This document shows positions 19,655-21,900 of a DNA stretch of 21,900 nucleotides, one piece after another. The DNA comes from Isoetes engelmannii (lineage: Eukaryota > Streptophyta > Lycopodiopsida > Isoetales > Isoetaceae): contig JAANSK020263049.1 in NCBI GenBank assembly GCA_011763485.2, positions 1 through 21,900 of the forward strand, given 5' to 3'. Below the pieces are notes generated by a model. The model was not told the DNA's origin, ran no database searches, and saw nothing but the letters and a program-made list of their open reading frames with translations. Position 1 is the first letter of the stretch; the number at the start of each line of letters is the position of its first letter. Made by a program: the position numbers and the translations under genes.

Positions 19655-21019
19655 ATGTCTAAAAAGCTGAAACATGCTCGTATTGGGCTTTATTGTCTTG
19701 TTGCTGTGATGCTGTTCATCCTCTGTTTTCAGGAAATAGTGCCCAATTGGCAAAATCAGGGCTCCATTTCGCTCCGATCAACACTTCAGACAACTCGTCA
19801 GTCTTTGACACATTTTGGATCATCCAGCAATACTAAGAAGAAATCAGATCCCTGTTTAGGGCGAAGAATCTTCATCCATAACCTTCCAGAGAGATTCAAC
19901 CAGGGTTTGGTCCAGAAATGCAAATTCAAACTGGTGCGATGGTTAGATTTCTGTGATCATGCTGCAAATTCTGGATTTGGGTCTCCGGATGAAGACCTTG
20001 GCACAGGATGGTATGATACAGATTCGTACATGTTGGAGCTCATTTTTCACAGCAGGATGTTGGATTATGCATGTCTGACAAATAATACAGATGCTGCAGA
20101 TGCATTTTATGTGCCATATTATGCAGGAATTGATGCATTAAGTTATCTATACAATGTCAGCAGCAAGAGGAGCCAACATGGAGCAGATATGGTGGCATGG
20201 ATATTAGCGAATGAAGGTGATGTATTTTCGCGCCGCAACGGGGCAGATCATTTTATGGTTTTAGGAAGAACATCATGGGATTTCTCAAGAGCAGATCCAG
20301 CTACAGCATCATGGGGGACATCATTGTTGCATTTGCCACATGTTATGAACATGACAAAAATTTTGATAGAGAAAAATCCCAAGAAGAGCAATGAGAAGGC
20401 AGTGCCATATCCAACTTCTTTTCATCCCGGCAGTGAGGATCTTAAAAAATGGCTAGACAAAGTCGCGCAATCGCCGCGGCCTTACCTCTTCTCATTTGCA
20501 GGAGGAATCAGACCAGATCAAAATGGCAGTATCAGGAATATGTTGTTAGATCAGTGCTCTAAAAGCTCCTCTTGTTTGCAGGTAGATTGCTCAAAGCTCA
20601 AATGTGGCCATAATCCGAAACCTATAATCACCAGTTTTTTGCAGGCAAATTTTTGTCTGCAACCTAGAGGGGATACACCAACTAGAAGGTCTTCATTTGA
20701 CAGTTTCATTTCAGGATGCATTCCTGTTTTTTTCCACCAAGATTCTGCATATTCTCAGTATGAATGGCATCTGCCCCAAGACACAGGCAATTACTCTGTT
20801 TTTGTTGATGAGGAGGAGATCAGAGACGGCATTTTGCTGGAAAATGTTTTGAGTCTTATTCCTCCAAATAGGATCCAACAGATAAGATTGAACATAATTT
20901 CTATGATTCCTAGCCTCATCTACATGAACAAATCTGATCAGCAGATTGCAGACGCATTCGACATCACTGTTGCCAGGCTTCTTCAGCACATTTCATCGTC
21001 AAATTTTGAAATTCTTTAG
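19655..21019 (+). CDS. xyloglucan galactosyltransferase-like protein (GT47, MUR3/GT19-type)
   Basis: An intact single-exon gene encodes 454 residues. Residues 1-10 are basic and residues 11-28 form a hydrophobic signal anchor (LYCLVAVMLFILCFQEIV), giving a type II Golgi membrane protein with a lumenal catalytic domain. The exostosin-like GT47 domain starts near residue 67 (CLGRRIFIHNLP) and has the family blocks WYDTDSYMLELIFHSRML, ADAFYVPYYAGID, PYPTSFHP, PRPYLFSFAGGIR (275-286) and FCLQPRGDTPTRRSSFDS (333-350) followed by GCIPVFFH. These blocks are those of plant MUR3/XLT2/GT19-type enzymes, which transfer galactose (in some relatives other sugars) to xylose side chains of xyloglucan in the cell wall. 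Six N-glycosylation sequons occur (near residues 143, 167, 232, 290, 379, 425). The length is close to the shorter members and less than MUR3 itself. The start is the first ATG and precedes the anchor directly. The exact donor and acceptor cannot be told from sequence. Confidence 0.92.
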   Translation: MSKKLKHARIGLYCLVAVMLFILCFQEIVPNWQNQGSISLRSTLQTTRQSLTHFGSSSNTKKKSDPCLGRRIFIHNLPERFNQGLVQKCKFKLVRWLDFCDHAANSGFGSPDEDLGTGWYDTDSYMLELIFHSRMLDYACLTNNTDAADAFYVPYYAGIDALSYLYNVSSKRSQHGADMVAWILANEGDVFSRRNGADHFMVLGRTSWDFSRADPATASWGTSLLHLPHVMNMTKILIEKNPKKSNEKAVPYPTSFHPGSEDLKKWLDKVAQSPRPYLFSFAGGIRPDQNGSIRNMLLDQCSKSSSCLQVDCSKLKCGHNPKPIITSFLQANFCLQPRGDTPTRRSSFDSFISGCIPVFFHQDSAYSQYEWHLPQDTGNYSVFVDEEEIRDGILLENVLSLIPPNRIQQIRLNIISMIPSLIYMNKSDQQIADAFDITVARLLQHISSSNFEIL

Positions 21020-21064
21020 CTGCACAAGCAAGGTAGGTGCACTGTGCAATTACAGATTTCGTTG

Positions 21065-21137
21065 TGATCAATTTAGGTACAGACAGTGCACCATCAATTT
21101 TTTTTTGATCAAATTAGGTACGATAAGTGCACCATCA
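21065..21137. repeat. 32-bp direct repeat pair downstream of the gene
   Basis: TGATCAATTTAGGTAC...GTGCACCATCA at 21065-21096 recurs as TGATCAAATTAGGTAC...GTGCACCATCA at 21106-21137, with 27 of 32 positions equal. Further GCACCA(T) pieces lie at about 21150-21175. The pair begins 46 bp after the stop codon, probably within the 3' untranslated part. Confidence 0.75.
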
Positions 21138-21900
21138 GGATATTGGAGATTGCACCAGTTAAACTGCACCATTAGGTTCAAGGTATCACCATAATGGTCT
21201 TTAGACCCCCCTCTCTAATCTAGTTAGATTATCTCACATTCAGAATTTGATTTCTTATTTTTTTCTTGTGACAGGTTGTAGTGGGCCTTGTAGGGCACAA
21301 GTTCACCAAAAGTTTGGTGCAATTTGAGATTCAAGCTGCAAAAAACTTTCTGTTCATCTTGTATGTCTGTGCTCTCCTTTTGAGCTTGCTTCTTCACACC
21401 CGGTCAACACAGGTGTGCTCTCCTTCTGAGCTTGCTTCTTCACACCCGGTCAACACAGGTTTTTCTATAGGCTGAGAGCAGATTCAGACCATCTTTCTAG
21501 GGTTTGCAATCCAATAGATTGCCATTATGTTACTTAGCCAGCCATTCTAACCTGGATGCTGAGTCTACATACAACCAACATGGTTGGCATGCATGCGTCT
21601 CTTCACTTTCTTGCATGGATAGCCCAGCCCAGTTGGTTAGATCCTCATTTCTTTATTTGCAGCAAATTGGGATTCGAGCTGCAATGCCAATCTCTTAACT
21701 GCACCATACATGGGCACCTCCCCTTATTATACGCCAGTGTAACACTACAATTAAACGGCTTTTATGAATTTTGACTCTATGGCCACCCCTTTTTTTTTTT
21801 TTCCCATCCTTACTAGCTCATCTTAGAGGGGTTTCCCATGGAGGCAAAACCTCCAGGTTTTATGGAGCTCCGATTTGGGGGGCTCAGGTCTTGGACCTCC
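21138..21900. other. 3' flank of the glycosyltransferase gene, no further gene recognised
   Basis: The ORFs here are short and not protein-like. Noted items are the 46-bp tandem duplication, a 13-base T run at 21790-21802 and a small hairpin GGAGG-CAAAA-CCTCC at 21840-21854. No clear AATAAA polyadenylation signal was seen soon after the stop codon. Confidence 0.5.
21368..21459. repeat. 46-bp tandem duplication
   Basis: Two adjacent units (21368-21413, 21414-21459) run TGTGCTCTCCTT...CACACCCGGTCAACACAGG and differ at one base, so the duplication is recent compared with the other repeats in the window. It lies 350-440 bp after the stop codon of the glycosyltransferase gene. Confidence 0.95.

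Noticed and set aside
1-21900. tRNA, rRNA, CRISPR, organellar insert or bacterial-type system
   Set aside because: No cloverleaf, rRNA segment, regularly spaced repeats or organelle gene sequence was recognised by eye on either strand.

Overview
The window looks like nuclear DNA of a large, repeat-rich plant genome. The evidence is an intact plant-type xyloglucan galactosyltransferase gene (GT47 family), a fossil Ty3/gypsy element of the plant Tat/Athila group, chromovirus-like LTR remnants, AT-rich intergenic DNA, and exon-like segments bounded by plant-type splice sites. The species cannot be named. A gymnosperm or other large-genome seed plant is a guess from the repeat load only. No rRNA, tRNA, CRISPR, organellar or bacterial-type operon structure was seen.

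Layout. Positions 1-9025 are a mosaic of old repeats and scattered minus-strand exon-like pieces. A 141-bp repeat occurs at 77-217 and again at 6107-6247. A roughly 1.45-kb LTR-like block lies at 1534-2980 (+), and a shorter diverged relative of its 3' half lies at about 6336-6885 (-). A tandem pair of about 378 bp sits at 3942-4319 and 4378-4754. A 37-base A tract ends at 5783 and is followed by an 11-bp sequence that also occurs at 4324-4334. Minus-strand exon candidates lie at 3778-3926, 7161-7339 and 7501-7577. The best recognised one is a decayed Obg-family GTPase C-terminus at 8368-8889.

Positions of about 9.2 to 18.5 kb hold one fossil LTR retrotransposon on the plus strand: LTR end at 10022, primer binding site resembling a tRNA-Asp complement, gag with a CCHC knuckle, reverse transcriptase/RNase H, integrase, then an unusual 2.8-kb stretch beyond integrase. 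That stretch holds a CACGA-rich non-coding part and an extra sense-strand coding region ending in coiled coil. The element is clearly broken (on the order of ten or more breaks), and no matching 3' LTR was found in the window.

Positions 18.5-21.9 kb hold the one intact host gene: a single-exon type II Golgi glycosyltransferase at 19655-21019. Just upstream are a 123-bp near-palindromic hairpin and a perfect 17-bp tandem duplication carrying ACGTG cores. Just downstream are two small direct-repeat pairs.

The genes do not form an obvious working set. The only confident functional call is the glycosyltransferase. The most interesting items are the extra coding region of the retroelement, the promoter-proximal hairpin with the ACGTG repeat, and the chain of minus-strand exon remnants including the Obg-like one. 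I found no convincing new defence, toxin or enzymatic system.
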